Below, piece by piece: positions 1 through 8,941 of a DNA stretch of 64,000 bases. Both the position numbers and the translations under genes were made by a program. The DNA is taken from contig CAVRPV010000020.1 of NCBI GenBank assembly GCA_963723235.1, positions 43,413 to 107,412 on the forward strand. Direction: 5' to 3'. This DNA is from CAIRTM01 sp963723235 (lineage in GTDB: Bacteria; Desulfobacterota; WTBG01; CAIYCZ01; CAIRTM01). Each line of letters begins with the position of its first letter. Position 1 is the first letter of the stretch. The notes beneath the pieces were generated by a model, which worked only from the letters and a program-made list of their open reading frames with translations, did no database searches and had not been told where the DNA came from.

Positions 1-1140
1 ATCAACCTTAAAGTCGCGGCCGATGTTGACATTCACTATGTGCACATCACATTCGTTGCCGCCGGCGACCATATTCGTAATTCCTTTAAGACCATTGTCT
101 GCAATAATGCGGACATCCCGCAAGCCTGCCGGTCCGGCAAAGCCCCGGGGAGCACCGGTGACACGTTCAATCAAGGCTTCATCAGCCAGAACAAGTTCAC
201 TGCATTTTAGATAATTTTTAAGCTTGATTTCATTGATATCATGATCCCCTCGCACCAGCGCGGCTACTGCCCCGGACCCGGTATCAAAAATCAGTGTTTT
301 TATGACCGCAGCAGGCTCAACTTTTAAAAACGAACACACCTCGTCAATCGTCCGCACATTCGGTGTGGCCACGCGTTCAAGCACGCCAAACTGATCCGGG
401 CTCGATTCGCAAACATCAGGCGCGAGTATCTCCGCCTTCTCAGTGTTCGCAGCGTACTCACACGAAGTGCAGGTAACAATCATATCCTCACCAGTATCAG
501 CCAGCACCATGAACTCATGCGAAAAGCTGCCGCCGATCGGTCCGCTGTCAGCCTCCACTGCCCTGAAACTCAGGCCCAGACGGGCAAAAATATTCGTATA
601 CGCAGCAAACATTTTCATGTAGCTCCGCTCGGCTCCAGCCTCATCGACATCAAAACTGTAGGCATCCTTCATTATGAATTCCCGCGCGCGCATAACCCCG
701 AAGCGAGGACGGATTTCATCCCGAAACTTAATATGAATCTGATAGAGATTGACGGGCAGCTGCTTATAGGATGAGATCAGCCCCCGTACAACATCCGTTA
801 TGACTTCTTCATGTGTGGGCCCCAGGCAAAACTCGCGTTCATTCCGGTCCTTCAGGCGCACAAGCTCCTTGCCGTATACATTCCAGCGCCCGCTTTCATG
901 CCACAGCTCGGCAGGCTGCACAAACGGCAGCGTCAACTCAAGCGCGCCAGCCCGATTCATTTCCTCGCGCACGATCTGTGCGGTTTTTTGCAGCACACGC
1001 TCTCCCAGCGGCAGGGTGGCATATATTCCTGCTGCCAGTTTGCGAATCATGCCTGAACGCAGCATCAGTTGATGGCTGATGACTTCAGCCTCCGCCGGAA
1101 CCTCGCGCAAGGTCGGTATAAGAAACTGGGTATAACGCAT
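1..1140 (-). CDS. proS: Prolyl-tRNA synthetase, bacterial type (C-terminal part outside window)
   Basis: Charges tRNA-Pro with proline in the cytoplasm. The 380 visible codons read cleanly from an ATG at 1140 preceded by an AGGAGA box and run off the left edge. Class II synthetase features are visible: the motif CLGPTHEE near residues 105-112, the motif 2 stretch FRDEIRPRFG near 139-148, and SGPIGGSFSHEF near 199-210. From about residue 235 the sequence enters the insertion (YbaK-like editing) domain typical of the bacterial form, which totals about 570 residues, so the catalytic remainder and the anticodon-binding domain lie outside. It starts 39 bases after the ispG stop and is probably the last gene of pyrD-ispG-proS; ispG-proS adjacency is common in Deltaproteobacteria. 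No oddities in the visible part. Confidence 0.95.
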   Translation of the reverse strand, partial: MRYTQFLIPTLREVPAEAEVISHQLMLRSGMIRKLAAGIYATLPLGERVLQKTAQIVREEMNRAGALELTLPFVQPAELWHESGRWNVYGKELVRLKDRNEREFCLGPTHEEVITDVVRGLISSYKQLPVNLYQIHIKFRDEIRPRFGVMRAREFIMKDAYSFDVDEAGAERSYMKMFAAYTNIFARLGLSFRAVEADSGPIGGSFSHEFMVLADTGEDMIVTCTSCEYAANTEKAEILAPDVCESSPDQFGVLERVATPNVRTIDEVCSFLKVEPAAVIKTLIFDTGSGAVAALVRGDHDINEIKLKNYLKCSELVLADEALIERVTGAPRGFAGPAGLRDVRIIADNGLKGITNMVAGGNECDVHIVNVNIGRDFKVD

Positions 1141-1179
1141 GCTGTCTCCTTCTCACAGGGCCGTGTGGCACCCGAGTCG

Positions 1180-2278
1180 TTAATGTTTTTTCTTTAAGCC
1201 GTCCGCATCTGATACGGTCTCACGCTCAAGCAATTCAAGCTCACGCAGGAACTCCTCCAACACATGATCCTGAGGGCACGTTTTCACAATCCGGCCTTTC
1301 TTGAATATTACGCCACGGTTGCGGCTGCCGGCAATACCGATATCAGCCTCGCGCGCCTCACCGGGCCCGTTGACCTCGCAGCCCATAACGGCAACCGTGA
1401 TGGGCGCGCGACTGCGGCCCAAACGTTTTTCAACCTGGCTCGCCAGCCTCACAACATCAATCTGTCGACGGCCGCAGGTTGGACAGGAAATAAGTTCAGG
1501 GCCGCGCCGGCGCAGTCCCAGACACTGCAATATCGCAAAACCAGCCCGAACCTCTTCAACCGGGTCTGCCGAAAGAGAAACCCGCAGCGTGTCACCGATA
1601 CCTTCATGCAGCAGAACCCCCAGGCCGATTGCCGACTTTATGGTACCTGAAAACAGCGTTCCCGCCTCAGTCACTCCGATATGCAGCGGATAGCGCGTTT
1701 TTTTCGAAACCAGCCGATAAGCGTCGATTGTTGTAAGCACATCCGCAGACTTGATTGAGATCTTAATCTGGTCAAAACCCATACGCTCAACCAGCTCAAC
1801 ATTGCGCAACGCGCTTTCCGCTAAGGCTTCAGCACAGGGGGAACCGTACTTTTTTAAAATGTCCTTTTCAAGAGAGCCTCCATTAATGCCGATCCTGATC
1901 GGCACACAGCGCTTCCTGGCCGCATCAACCACCTGACGTACGCGGCTGGCAGCTCCGATATTGCCGGGATTGATACGCAATCCATGCACCCCCGCTTCCA
2001 GACTCTGCAGCGCAAGCCGGTGGCTGAAATGAATATCGGCAATGACAGGAATGCGAGCGGCCTTGACTATTGCTAGTCAAGGCTGCAACAGCCTTTTCAT
2101 CCGGCACGGCAACACGCACAATATCACATCCGGCACGCTCAAGCCGCCTGATCTGGCGTATGGTCGCAGCAGCATCCCGGGTATCAGTACTGGTCATGGA
2201 CTGCACGCTCACCGGGGACTTCCCACCCACCGGTACATTGCCGACCATGATTGTCTTCGTATGTCTGCGCTTTTTCAT
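1180..2278 (-). CDS. ispG: 4-hydroxy-3-methylbut-2-enyl diphosphate synthase, with apparent frameshift
   Basis: Penultimate enzyme of the MEP isoprenoid pathway; a [4Fe-4S] enzyme converting MEcPP to HMBPP. The ATG at 2278 follows AGGAG by eight bases and gives MKKRRHTKTIMVGN, then the conserved SVQSMTSTDT and CDIVRVAVPD. The C-terminal half shows the cluster ligands in SCPTCGRR and MGCEVNGPGEA. The reading frame breaks between residues AVAALTS and IVKAARIPVIADIHFS: one extra base is present near 2073-2077, exactly inside a perfect 10-bp hairpin. Removing one base gives 365 residues, close to the 372 of E. coli, with every conserved block in order. The gene is normally essential in organisms using this pathway, so a sequence error is the simplest reading; a genuine broken copy is possible only if another ispG exists. 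It lies between pyrD and proS on the same strand. Confidence 0.9.
2060..2083. repeat. Perfect 10-bp inverted repeat at the ispG frameshift
   Basis: Arms GCCTTGACTA (2060-2069) and TAGTCAAGGC (2074-2083) are perfect complements around the four-base loop TTGC. The structure lies inside the coding sequence of ispG at the point where the frame breaks by one base. A perfect 10-bp stem inside a conserved coding region is unlikely to be fortuitous; it may be a template-switch (quasipalindrome) product or an artefact of amplification or sequencing across a fold-back. Confidence 0.85.
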
Positions 2279-2351
2279 ACTGAAGGCTCCTGCCACGCCA
2301 AATCCGCACTGCAGGACATGCGGTTTACCTGAACGCTTCCGCGCGGCACAA

Positions 2352-3267
2352 TCATACCATTAAACTGCCAACGACCTGTTCGAGCCGTTCAAAGCCATGC
2401 TCGGACATGTACGCCTCAATCCCGGCCACGATGCTTGCAGGAATTGAGGGATCAACAAAAAGTCCCGTGCCGACCTGAACTGCACAGGCCCCGGCAATCA
2501 AGAACTGGAGGGCGTCATCTGGCATTCATAATGCCTCCCAGACCAATAACCGGGATACGTACCGCTTGACACACCTGCCAGACCATGCGAACGGCAATCG
2601 GGCGGATCGCCGGCCCGGAAAGACCACCGGTTATGTTGGCGAGAACAGGCCTGCGGGTTGCAGGATCAATCACCATACCGGTCAGGGTATTAATAAGCGA
2701 AACCGCGTCCGCCCCACCCTGCTCAACGCTGCGTGCTATCAGCGCAATATCGGCTACATTGGGAGTCAGCTTGACAATCAGCGGCAAACGGGTAACCGAT
2801 CGTATGCGCGCGGTAATCTCTCCAGCCATGCGCGCATCAGTACCGAAGGAAATACCGCCCTGTTTAATGTTCGGACATGAGATATTGGCTTCAAGCGCAG
2901 AAATGCCCTCAACCGCCGAAAGACGCTTAGCGAGTTCAACGTACTGTTCAACTGTATTGCCGTAAAAATTAACGATTACCGGCGTTGAACCCGTGCGCAA
3001 CAAGGGCATTTTTTCGGCAATAAACACCTCAAAACCGACATTTTGCAACCCAATCGCATTCAACATACCCGAAGGAGTTTCAATAATCCGGGGCACTGGA
3101 TTGCCAGCCGAAGGCAGCAACGAGATGCCCTTGGTGATCAAAGCCCCAAGGACGCTGTTGTCGATCAGGGATGCATATTCCTGGCCATACCCAAAGGTTC
3201 CGGAAGCAGCCATGACCGGATTCTTTAAATTCAGCGAGCCGATTCGTGTTGAGATGTCAGGTTTCAC
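2352..3267 (-). CDS. pyrD: Dihydroorotate dehydrogenase (class 1B type), with apparent frameshift
   Basis: Oxidises dihydroorotate to orotate in pyrimidine synthesis; the 1B type works with an Fe-S/FAD partner PyrK. The start is a GTG at 3267 (MKPDISTRIG). The catalytic cysteine type is visible as NISCPN at residues 128-133 (Cys131), with VKLTPNV and the FMN-binding VIGLGGIMNA. The frame stops early at 2515 just after GGIMNA, but the other frame continues with the expected DDALQFLIAGACAVQVGTG to a TGA at 2352-2354; one extra base near 2518-2520 explains it, giving 304 residues, the normal length. The break directly abuts a GGCATT-ATG-AATGCC inverted repeat at 2520-2534. Upstream on the same strand no pyrK is recognisable. 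It is probably the first gene of pyrD-ispG-proS. Function confident, intactness uncertain. Confidence 0.9.
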
Positions 3268-3533
3268 GGCCGATCACCAATGCGTGTACCCGCCTGCTGG
3301 CACACCGGGACTGCTTTCGAGTTCATAGTATGTTTGCTGCATCAGCGTTAAAAATATACTCTAATTGCGCATTCCCGTCTACAATCTTTTCATTTTCAGC
3401 CCTCTCGCCTTTGCGAATACGATACCAGATACCGTTCATAACATCCTTGACGCCTGCGTTTAAGGTTGCTAATCTGCAGAAATAAAAACAAAGCGATAGG
3501 CACAGGCATGAAGTGATCATGGAGAACCCGCAA

Positions 3534-4112
3534 ATGCCGATTGAAATCACCTCCCCAATGAACCCCGCCTGCATTGAGCAACTGCACAGCGGTGATCCGG
3601 TACTGATCACCGGCATACTCTATGTTGCGCGCGATGCGGCCCATAAACGAATTATTGAAACTATGGAGAGCGGGCAACAGCTTCCCTTTGAAATTGCCGG
3701 CCAAACCATCTACTATATGGGTCCGTCACCGGCACGATCCGGCCACTGTATCGGGTCTGCCGGCCCCACAACCAGCGGACGCATGGATGCCTATACCCTG
3801 CGTCTGCTTGAAGCCGGACTGTGCGTCATGATCGGCAAAGGCCCCCGCTCGCATGAAGTAAAAACGGCCATACAACGCTGCCGCGCTGTATATTGTGCGG
3901 CACCTGGCGGAGCCGGAGCCCTGCTTTCAAAATGCATCCGCCGCAACGACGTTATCGCCTATCCAGAGCTTGGAGCCGAGGCCCTGCGCCGGATTGAGGT
4001 TGAACTTTTTCCGGCAATCGTTATTAATGATATATACGGCGGCGACCTGTATGAATCCGGCCGGGCGCTGTTCGCGCAAGAACCCTACTGCACGAACGAC
4101 ACAACCAGATAA
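3534..4112 (+). CDS. Fumarate hydratase class I beta-type (C-terminal) domain protein
   Basis: Matches the separate beta subunit of the two-subunit Fe-S fumarase/tartrate dehydratase family, about 192 residues. Visible family features are PVLITGILYVARDAAHKR, GPTTSGRMDAYT, MIGKGPRS and the ending EVELFPAIVINDIYGGDLY. The ATG at 3534 is preferred because GGAG lies nine bases upstream; an in-frame GTG at 3513 and ATG at 3519 lack a good site. In the known enzymes the alpha subunit carries the [4Fe-4S] cluster and the two are normally adjacent; no alpha gene is found on either side here (pyrD is divergent and glgC convergent), so the partner must be elsewhere if the enzyme is active. Fumarase versus tartrate dehydratase specificity cannot be told from this half. 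Confidence 0.85.
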   Translation: MPIEITSPMNPACIEQLHSGDPVLITGILYVARDAAHKRIIETMESGQQLPFEIAGQTIYYMGPSPARSGHCIGSAGPTTSGRMDAYTLRLLEAGLCVMIGKGPRSHEVKTAIQRCRAVYCAAPGGAGALLSKCIRRNDVIAYPELGAEALRRIEVELFPAIVINDIYGGDLYESGRALFAQEPYCTNDTTR

Positions 4113-4153
4113 CAACCGGACATGAATCGGCAGAAGGTTTGCCGGTTAAATCA

Positions 4154-4174
4154 TGCAACGCAATCAGCGTTGCA
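4154..4174. repeat. 8-bp hairpin between convergent genes
   Basis: TGCAACGC (4154-4161) pairs perfectly with GCGTTGCA (4167-4174) across AATCA; outer GCCGG/CCGGC bases can extend the fold after an interruption. It lies between the convergent fumarase-domain gene and glgC. There is no T-run on either side, so it is not a standard intrinsic terminator. Confidence 0.5.
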
Positions 4175-4265
4175 CCACCCGGCCCTGCAACGATAAAAAG
4201 GCATGAAGGAGTTCTACGGAAACAAATGGACTCCGCTATGGTGCAAGGCGTTGTAATGACAGGAA

Positions 4266-5483
4266 CTACAAAGTCGAACCGCGGGCAATCACGACGATAC
4301 CCGATTCAGTAACAGTGAAAGTGCGGGCATCACGTTCAAGATTGCAACCGATCTCAGTGCCGTCGGGAACCACAACTTGCTTATCAATAATTGCATTCCG
4401 AATGGTGCAATCCCGCCCGATAGTCACATTGTCAAGAATAATTGAGCCTCTCACGGTCGAATACTGGTTCACGGTCACATTGGGTGAAAGGATGGAATTG
4501 CTGATATGCGCGCCCCGTACGTAACAGCCCTTGGATATCATTGAATCCGCAACCATGCCGTACAGCGTATTGTTACGCTCTTCAAAACCGGTAATCCTGG
4601 CAGAGGGGGCCTGCTTTTCAAATGTATAGATCGGCCATTTTTTATCATGCAGCTGTATACCCGCCTCATCGGTTAAAAGATCAAGATTTGCTTCATAGTA
4701 TGCTTCAATGGTCCCGACGTCTTTCCAATAGGCCGGCCTGCCGGTGGCAGGATCAGTATGGGAATAGGCAAATATACGATCATCCTTGAGCATTGAAGGG
4801 ATAATATTCTTGCCGAAATCATGCTCCGTGTCAGCCTGCCTGGCATTTTCAATCAAACGCTTAACCAGCACATCGGTATTAAAAATATAAACACCCATGT
4901 TAACCAGTATTCTATCAGACGTGCCGGGAATGGTTTTTGGTTTTTCAGGCTTCTCCTGAAAGCCCTTGATACGTTGTGTCCGGTCAATCTGAAGCACGCC
5001 GAAATGGCATGATTGCGATGCGGGAACCTCATAGGTCGCAATGGTTAAATCAGCCTTTTTCTTAAGGTGTTCCTCAATCATCGGGCGGTAGTCCATTTTG
5101 TATATATGGTCGCCCGAAAGCACCAGTACCAGATCGGGCCGCTCCTGCTGCAGGGTATAAAAATTCTGATAAATGGCATCCGCCGTACCCTTGTACCAGG
5201 TCTCATTTATGCGCTGTTGCGCATGGATAATGTAGACAAATTCACCGACACGACTGCTAAGAAAATTCCAGGCCCTTTGAATGTGTCTGTCGAGCGACAG
5301 GGACTTATACTGAGCGAGGATGTATATTTTGCGGATATCGGAATTGATACAATTGCTGATGGTGAAATCAATAATACGGTGGGTTCCGCCGAACGGCACT
5401 GCCGGTTTGGCACGGTCGCGGGTCAGCGGATAGAGCCGTTCCCCCTTGCCTCCGGCCATTATCATTGCGAGAACTTTTTTCAT
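4266..5483 (-). CDS. glgC: Glucose-1-phosphate adenylyltransferase
   Basis: Makes ADP-glucose from ATP and glucose-1-phosphate, the committed step of bacterial glycogen synthesis. The protein of 405 residues has the family length. The N-terminal nucleotidyltransferase signature GGKGERLYPLT is at residues 11-21, followed by AKPAVPFGGTHRIIDF; LSGDHIYKMDY and GTADAIYQN follow, and the C-terminal quarter has the left-handed helix type hexapeptide repeats (YVRGAHISNSILSPNVTV and on). The ATG at 5483 overlaps the TGA of the upstream receiver-domain gene by four bases (ATGA), so the two are translationally coupled. No other glg gene is in the window. Confidence 0.95.
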   Translation of the reverse strand: MKKVLAMIMAGGKGERLYPLTRDRAKPAVPFGGTHRIIDFTISNCINSDIRKIYILAQYKSLSLDRHIQRAWNFLSSRVGEFVYIIHAQQRINETWYKGTADAIYQNFYTLQQERPDLVLVLSGDHIYKMDYRPMIEEHLKKKADLTIATYEVPASQSCHFGVLQIDRTQRIKGFQEKPEKPKTIPGTSDRILVNMGVYIFNTDVLVKRLIENARQADTEHDFGKNIIPSMLKDDRIFAYSHTDPATGRPAYWKDVGTIEAYYEANLDLLTDEAGIQLHDKKWPIYTFEKQAPSARITGFEERNNTLYGMVADSMISKGCYVRGAHISNSILSPNVTVNQYSTVRGSIILDNVTIGRDCTIRNAIIDKQVVVPDGTEIGCNLERDARTFTVTESGIVVIARGSTL

Positions 5484-5854
5484 GTCCGGACGTTTTTTTT
5501 CGCGAGCACTTCGCGAATGGTTGCCTTCAGGGTATCAAGGTCGTATGATTTTACCACATAGGCATCAGCAGCCCAGCTCATAAAATCATCCTTATACGTT
5601 GAATAGGCGGAATTAATAATGATAGGAATATTTTTATTCAACTCTATAATTTTTCCGATCGCTTCCAGCCCGTCCATCCTCGGCATGCGGATATCGAGAA
5701 GAACGACATCAGGATTTTCTGCTGCGACCTTTTCAAGGCATTCCTTACCGTCACGCGCGAGTATAGTCTGATATCCCTCGTCAATGAGTTCCTGCTCATA
5801 CAAGAAACGGACGTTTTCTTCATCATCGACGATTAAAACTTTTTCACCGGCCAT
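5480..5854 (-). CDS. Stand-alone response-regulator receiver domain protein
   Basis: A 124-residue single CheY-type receiver without output domain. Acidic pocket DDE at residues 10-12, phosphoacceptor Asp54 in VVLLDIRMPRMDG, Ser82 at the switch position and Lys102 in YVVKSYD are all present, so it should be phosphorylatable. Start ATG at 5854 is chosen because AGGAGG lies nine bases upstream; the ATG at 5863 would sit directly on that box. It overlaps glgC by four bases, which suggests that the receiver acts in, or reports on, the same process, perhaps signalling linked to carbon storage; that is inference. No histidine kinase is adjacent. Confidence 0.9.
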   Translation of the reverse strand: MAGEKVLIVDDEENVRFLYEQELIDEGYQTILARDGKECLEKVAAENPDVVLLDIRMPRMDGLEAIGKIIELNKNIPIIINSAYSTYKDDFMSWAADAYVVKSYDLDTLKATIREVLAKKNVRT

Positions 5855-5987
5855 GATGCGCATCCTCCTGTATAATAGACTTTAGTTCGGAAGCCCCGAA
5901 AAATAAATCATGCTTTGAAACTCAATACAAAATACAATAAACCGATTCTGAAATCTATCAAAGTACAAACATACGGCTATTCAACCG

Positions 5988-6968
5988 TCACACTTCAGCA
6001 AGCAGGTTCGCGTAATATGTAACTGTCTCTGCCAGTGCATCTTCAAGGCCATAAACCGATTGCCACCCGAGCAAACGTCCGGCCTTATCATTGGATAGGT
6101 ACTGGTCCTTGATCTCGCCGTGTGCCTCGTTGAGTACCCGCACCGGATGATCCGGCTTGCTCATCACTGCAAGAATTGCTTTTGTCATCTCAAGTACGCT
6201 GATACGCAGACCACTACTGAAGTTAAAAGCCTCGCCGAAAAGGGATTTCCCCTCCATGTTTTCAGCCAGCATCACATAGGCATTGACCGCATCCCTGACA
6301 TAAAAATAATCACGCACCAGTGTACCGTCGCTGCGAATCACAACCGGTTCGCCCTTTAATACCCAGGTTATGATTCCCGGTATCAACCGGTTAAGGTTTG
6401 TATCCCCGGGACCGTAAATATTGCCGCAGCGTGTTATGCATACGGGCAGTCCATAGGTATTATAGTAGGTGTATGCCAGCAAATCCGTACAGCTCTTGGA
6501 AACATCATAGGGATGGCTTCCCTGCAGAGGGGCTTCCTCGGTATAGGGGAGTATTGCCTGATCACCGTAGGCCTTATCACTTGATGCGACCACAACACGC
6601 TTAACAACGGAAGAGTGCACACGGCAGGCTTCCAACAGGTTCCAGGTACCCCTGATATTGGTTTCAAACGTTGCCAGCGGGCTGCGGTTGCCGACCCCTA
6701 CCTGGGTCTGCGCGCCCAGATGAAAAACCGTGTCGATATCGTACTCATTCAATGTGCGCTCCAGCAGGGCATAGTCCTCAAGCGCGCCGGCAACCGTAAC
6801 GATACGATCACCGAGACGACAACGGGAAAAATTTGACTGCGGTACGCAATCGCGAACCAACCCGACAATAAAAGCCCCGCGCTCCAACAACTGCTCTGCA
6901 AGCCAGTAGCCCACAAACCCCGTAATTCCGGTAATAAAAACACGTTTGCCAGACCAAAACACACTCAT
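5988..6968 (-). CDS. rfbG: CDP-glucose 4,6-dehydratase-type SDR
   Basis: Extended short-chain dehydrogenase/reductase that, next to rfbF, most likely converts CDP-glucose to CDP-4-keto-6-deoxyglucose for surface polysaccharide sugars. Of 326 residues: NAD-binding GITGFVG at 14-20, SSD at 129-131 and the catalytic Y154-x3-K158 in HPYDVSKS. The ATG at 6968 (MSVFW) starts four bases after the rfbF stop, so the two genes form a tight pair; longer in-frame upstream starts would run into rfbF. By sequence alone a GDP-mannose 4,6-dehydratase-like or other NDP-sugar substrate is possible; the neighbour decides. No downstream 3,5-epimerase, 3-dehydratase or transaminase of the dideoxysugar pathway follows in the window. 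Confidence 0.88.
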   Translation of the reverse strand: MSVFWSGKRVFITGITGFVGYWLAEQLLERGAFIVGLVRDCVPQSNFSRCRLGDRIVTVAGALEDYALLERTLNEYDIDTVFHLGAQTQVGVGNRSPLATFETNIRGTWNLLEACRVHSSVVKRVVVASSDKAYGDQAILPYTEEAPLQGSHPYDVSKSCTDLLAYTYYNTYGLPVCITRCGNIYGPGDTNLNRLIPGIITWVLKGEPVVIRSDGTLVRDYFYVRDAVNAYVMLAENMEGKSLFGEAFNFSSGLRISVLEMTKAILAVMSKPDHPVRVLNEAHGEIKDQYLSNDKAGRLLGWQSVYGLEDALAETVTYYANLLAEV

Positions 6969-6972
6969 AGTA

Positions 6973-7752
6973 TCACCACATTTTCCACGCCGGTTTATCC
7001 TTCTGCCACTCCTGTTCAAGCATATCACGATCACGCACCGTATCCATGCAGTGCCAGTAACCATGATGATAGTATACCATCAACTCTCCCTCACGGGCCA
7101 GTCGCTCCATGGGTTCACGCTCAAACACACAGTTTTCAGTATCATCCAGATAATCAAACACCCTGCGGTTCAATACAAAAAAACCTCCATTGATATGGCC
7201 TTCCTCAATCTGGGATTTCTCACTGAAGGCCGAAACCCGGCTGCCGTCGGTAGAAAGCACTCCGAAACGCGCCAGAGGCCGGACCCCGGTTACCGTGGCA
7301 AGGCCTTGATGGCCACGATGAAATTCAACCAGTTTGCCGATGTCGATATCAGCCACGCCGTCGCCATAGGTCATCATAAAGGTATCATCCTGAATAAAAG
7401 GCGCAATTTTTTTGATACGCGATCCGGGCATGGTATTAAGACCCGTGTCAATCAGGGTTACCTTCCAGTTTTCACGCGTGCGGGAATTATGCACGTCGAT
7501 CTGTTGATGATTATCGCCAAAGACAATTGTAAAATCACTGTTCATCAGCTCAAAGTTCAAAAAATATTCTTTAATTAAGTCCCCTTTATACCCCAGACAA
7601 AGAATAAACTCATTAAAGCCGAAACAGGAATAAATTTTCATGATATGCCACAGTATCGGCCTGCCGCCGATTTCAACCATGGGCTTCGGCTTGAACTCAG
7701 TTTCTTCAGCCAGTCTGGTACCTTTTCCACCGCACAAAATTACTACTTTCAT
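6973..7752 (-). CDS. rfbF: Glucose-1-phosphate cytidylyltransferase
   Basis: Makes CDP-glucose from CTP and glucose-1-phosphate. The ATG at 7752 gives MKVVILCGGKGTRLAEET, with the nucleotidyltransferase signature at residues 8-14, FKPKPMVEIGGRPILWHIMK, the metal-binding YGDGVADIDI and GFFVLNRRVF. The 259-residue length is that of the family. An AAAGGA box lies about 12 bases upstream; the open frame extends further to 7803 but that part is not conserved. It is first of the rfbF-rfbG pair. Inferred role: entry to CDP-linked 6-deoxy or 3,6-dideoxy sugars for cell-surface glycans, consistent with nearby glycosyltransferases. Confidence 0.93.
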   Translation of the reverse strand: MKVVILCGGKGTRLAEETEFKPKPMVEIGGRPILWHIMKIYSCFGFNEFILCLGYKGDLIKEYFLNFELMNSDFTIVFGDNHQQIDVHNSRTRENWKVTLIDTGLNTMPGSRIKKIAPFIQDDTFMMTYGDGVADIDIGKLVEFHRGHQGLATVTGVRPLARFGVLSTDGSRVSAFSEKSQIEEGHINGGFFVLNRRVFDYLDDTENCVFEREPMERLAREGELMVYYHHGYWHCMDTVRDRDMLEQEWQKDKPAWKMW

Positions 7753-8031
7753 ATGAACCACATATCCTTTATTAGGTTTTGTTACGGCAGCCTCGATACG
7801 CATGCCCGCAAATCTGTACCTGTCATCCGCTGGCCGCCGCGGCGGCTACAGGAATATTTTTCATCCGTTAACATGAATTGACTTTGTTTCAGCTTCAAAT
7901 TATAATTAGATTTTTACCATATGTAAACGAATATTAACACCTGACCGAAAACTGTCAAGACGGTCAGCAACCGGTGCCGTTACACAAGCGAAAACATCAG
8001 ATCAATACCCCTACAGAAAGTACATATAACC

Positions 8032-8724
8032 GTGAAACTCTCCGTAATTATCTGTGTCTATAATGAAAAAAACACAATCCTCGAAATTCTCAAAAGAGTA
8101 CAGGAAGCCGACCTGGGACATGGCTGTGAAAAAGAAATTATCATTGTAGACAATTGCTCCACCGATGGAACCCGTGACCTGCTGCAAACAATCACTGCAC
8201 AGAACGTGAAAACCGTGCTGCAACCACGCAACCTGGGCAAGGGCAATTCCATCAGAACGGCCATCCCTCTCTGCACCGGCGAGTACACGATCACTCAGGA
8301 TGCAGATCTTGAGTATCACCCCCGGCAATACAGCTCACTGCTGCAAAAAGCGCTGGACGAAAATCTTGATGTCGTGTACGGCTCGCGCGTGCTTGGTAAC
8401 CGGCGCTATCATAATTACGCGGCTAATTACTGGGCAGTCAGATTCCTGACGTTCCTGACCAATCTGTTGTTTAACAGCGCTTTTACCGACGTAGCCACAA
8501 ACTACAAACTTGTACGAACATCGCTCCTTCAATCCCTTCAGCTGCGCTGTTCAGGGTTTGACCTGGACTTTGAAATCAGCAATAAACTGGCCATGCGTAC
8601 AAAAAAAATATCCGAGGTGCCGATTGAATTTGAACCGCGCACGTACAACGAAGGGAAAAAAATACATGCGGGAGACGGCTTGCAGGCACTCTTTGTGATC
8701 CTACGTGACCGTATTTGTGGTTAA
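8032..8724 (+). CDS. Family 2 glycosyltransferase (polyprenyl-phosphate sugar transferase-like)
   Basis: A 230-residue GT-A fold enzyme. It begins at a GTG with MKLSVIICVYNEKNTI, then IIIVDNCSTDGTRD, the NLGKGNSIRTA stretch and the metal-binding DAD at residues 90-92 in QDADLEYHP; DFEISNKLAMR and the late IPIEFEPR-like segment are typical of the dolichyl-phosphate mannosyltransferase-like branch. No C-terminal membrane helices follow, so it is the short soluble or peripheral form. It probably loads a sugar onto a lipid carrier, a substrate for GT-C membrane enzymes such as those encoded just downstream; that link is inference. No clear ribosome-binding site. Confidence 0.88.
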   Translation: MKLSVIICVYNEKNTILEILKRVQEADLGHGCEKEIIIVDNCSTDGTRDLLQTITAQNVKTVLQPRNLGKGNSIRTAIPLCTGEYTITQDADLEYHPRQYSSLLQKALDENLDVVYGSRVLGNRRYHNYAANYWAVRFLTFLTNLLFNSAFTDVATNYKLVRTSLLQSLQLRCSGFDLDFEISNKLAMRTKKISEVPIEFEPRTYNEGKKIHAGDGLQALFVILRDRICG

Positions 8725-8941
8725 GAAACCCCTGATTCCACAGGGTGCTCAGCCTCCTCATCCATCAGTGTTGCGTTCGGCAGACAGATTACAAAATAGA
8801 GCGTTAACAAGCTGCTAAACATTACCAGTACGATGCCGACCACATCGAGACATCCGGTTATTCGAGGCTGTACGCCTGATAATGACCTCACTGGGCAGTA
8901 ACATTGCTCGCATGCGTGATTCAAACCCAGGATAACAATTC

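Noticed and set aside
800..1079. Three overlapping plus-strand frames opposite proS
   Set aside because: Shadow frames of the proS coding strand; Arg/Ser/Pro-rich with no start context.
3326..3480. Minus-strand frame upstream of pyrD (GVKDVMNGIWYRIRKGERAENEK)
   Set aside because: Protein-like composition but no start signal and no family; possibly a remnant, not supportable.
8721..8924. Minus-strand frame with a hydrophobic segment (VGIVLVMFSSLLTLYFVICLP)
   Set aside because: Only a TTG start without ribosome site; could be a fragment of a membrane protein but too weak to call.
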